Assembly (NCBI GenBank): GCA_963799395.1
Contig: CAWCWZ010000045.1
Location: 1 to 64,000, forward strand
DNA length: 64,000 nt
Direction of reading: 5' to 3'
Origin: Bog-752 sp963799395
Lineage (GTDB): Bacteria > Actinomycetota > Thermoleophilia > UBA2241
The translations under genes and the position numbers were made by a program. Positions 63,001 through 64,000 of the stretch are shown here, piece after piece. The notes under the pieces are model-generated. The model had not been told where the DNA came from. It worked only from the letters and a program-made list of their open reading frames with translations, and did no database searches. Numbering within the stretch: the first letter of the stretch is position 1; each line of letters starts with the position of its first letter.

Positions 63001-64000
63001 CGGCGTGCATCGTCGAGCACCAGCACTTCGCCCGAGGCCGCCACCAGCCGAGCAATCACCGACTCGTTCGTCAAGGGCTGACCGAGGTCATCGTCGGCCA
63101 GACCTTCGCCGTAGCGCATCGGCCGCGCGGCGCCCTCGCGCAGCTCGATCGCCGCGCCATCGATGTTCAGGGCGTGAGCCGCCTCGGCCAACGTGTGGCT
63201 GATGATCTCGTCGGGCTCGAGCGTTGAGTGCAGCAGCCCGGCGATGGCATTCAGGCCGGCTCGCAGCTCGCTCTCGCGGACGACGGTCTCGCGCTGGGCA
63301 AGGAGCTCTTCATTTTGGACCTGCAGCTCCTCTCCTTGGACCTGCAGCTCCTCGCCTTGCGTCTGCAACTCCTCGCTCTGGGCCTGCAACTCCTCGCTTT
63401 GGGTCTGAAGGTCGGCGACCAGTCGTTCGCGTTCGTCCTCGGCCCGGCCGCGCTCGGTGATGTCGCGGTTGGACTCCAGGACCCGCTCGACGCCATCTGC
63501 GCCTCGCACGAGCTGGTGACGCGTCAGGACCACCACCTGGCGGCCGTCCTTGGCGCGGTGGACCACTTCGCCTTCCCAGGACCCGTGCTTGTGTAGTGCG
63601 GCCTCGGTATCCGGCCCACGGTTGAGGGTGGCTGGTCTGAGCAGCTCGTGGGTGACGCGCCCGAGCGCCTCGTCTGCGCCGTAGTCGTAGAGCGCCTCGG
63701 CGCGCGGTTCCAGGCTCTTCGATGGCCGCTTCCAGGCGCCAGACGATGATCGGCTCATCGGACAGGTCGAGCAGTTCGGCCTGGTGCTCGAGCTCTTGGT
63801 CGGCCCGCTTGCGCTCGGTGATGTCTTGGACGGTGCCGACGAGGCTCGTCGCGTGCCGTTGGTCGCCCTCGCCCTCGAAGCGGCGACGCCGTGCGCCTCG
63901 ACCCAGCGCAGTGAGCCGTCCGCGCGATAGATGCGATACTCGGCGGCGTACGGCTTGGGGTCGGCCGGATCGAGGGCGGCCTCGACCGTGCCCACACGCC
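60022..64000 (-). CDS. Multi-sensor PAS/GAF protein with SpoIIE-type PP2C phosphatase (5' end outside window, frameshifted)
   Basis: At least 1,320 residues, with its start beyond 64,000. Order from the N-terminus: a PAS (YRIYRADGSLRWVEAHGV); a second PAS with PAC (YDYGADEALGR... VLESNRDITERGR); a Gln/Glu heptad coil; then GAF domains in series. Those read ELRAGLNAIAGLLHSTLEPDEI, LLLEAATTL, LAVLTEVADAAASSLDRQTV, ALAAVDRAIHGSLDFTEV and LNEMNALINSTLDTQEIM. The C-terminal SpoIIE domain has VGGDFSDVFVV, VVVLIGDVAGKG and LVLYTDGVTEARR. It should dephosphorylate a STAS protein in a partner-switch. Indels near 63,875, 63,725, 62,840, 62,690, 61,365, 60,675, 60,480 and 60,130. It stops at 60022. Confidence 0.87.
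63299..63410 (-). repeat. Degenerate 21-bp repeat coding a Gln/Glu heptad coil
   Basis: About six copies of a seven-codon unit, EELQ-x-Q-x (EELQAQS, EELQTQG, EELQVQG, EELQVQN...). It forms a predicted coiled coil of about 40 residues between the second PAS and the first GAF. It likely works as a signalling helix. Confidence 0.85.

Overview
The window is GC-rich DNA and reads as two unequal pieces. Positions 1 to about 2,680 look like an alphaproteobacterium of the Bradyrhizobium type: an MFS transporter, an aspartate aminotransferase, and between them a palindromic repeat of the kind scattered through Bradyrhizobium-type genomes. Near 2,670-2,690 this meets, inside two genes at once, the 3'-truncated end of a trimethylamine-methyltransferase-like gene. 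From there to 64,000 the content fits a high-GC actinobacterial lineage. I would guess Thermoleophilia or Coriobacteriia, but no phylogenetic marker here settles it. The simplest reading is a chimeric metagenomic contig; a real rearrangement cannot be excluded from sequence alone. Single-base indels inside otherwise well conserved genes are frequent (roughly 45). They are clustered and rarely accompanied by in-frame nonsense codons, which points to long-read consensus error more than gene decay.

Layout. 2.7-5.2 kb: two translationally coupled non-pyrrolysine MttB paralogues. 5.6-11.2 kb: ychF, a PAP2 phosphatase, the ACT/PFL (UPF0237/UPF0210) pair, a one-TM protein and rlmN. 11.3-14.6 kb: a four-gene minus-strand block (DUF4388 protein, PAS-GGDEF cyclase, galT-like, BON lipoprotein). 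14.7-17.3 kb: rpmH-rnpA-yidD-yidC-jag behind a strong promoter, with no dnaA beside it. 17.4-25.1 kb: a lipoprotein, a zinc-ribbon protein, two DUF2007 proteins, nfo, two hydrolases and lgt. 25.1-29.4 kb: a zinc-uptake operon, zur-znuA-znuC-znuB-znuB, with a Zur-type operator on its promoter.

29.5-37.6 kb is a catabolic cluster for a guanidino or ureido compound. It has an amidinohydrolase, a nitrilase-family amidohydrolase, an NCS1 permease, an ornithine-carbamoyltransferase-like enzyme, a PucR regulator, a carbamate kinase remnant and an iron-type alcohol dehydrogenase. It is the most indel-ridden part of the window and is followed by an IS982-type element and a tRNA-Glu(UUC). The enzymes form a deiminate / carbamoyl-transfer / ATP-recovery sequence like the arginine or agmatine deiminase pathways, but the transporter and regulator types suggest another substrate.

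39-64 kb is mostly cell-surface and signalling functions. It holds an aminopeptidase C with an unusual basic N-terminal tail, a D-Ala-D-Ala carboxypeptidase, an RsbW-like ATPase, a PLD-like protein, a double GNAT, a secreted three-repeat protein, a chromate transporter, a STAS protein, a secreted G1 glutamic peptidase, two large secreted YCF48/BNR beta-propellers, an ECF sigma factor overlapping a membrane coiled-coil gene, two nitroreductases, an L,D-transpeptidase, and a very large multi-GAF/PAS SpoIIE-type phosphatase that runs off the right edge.
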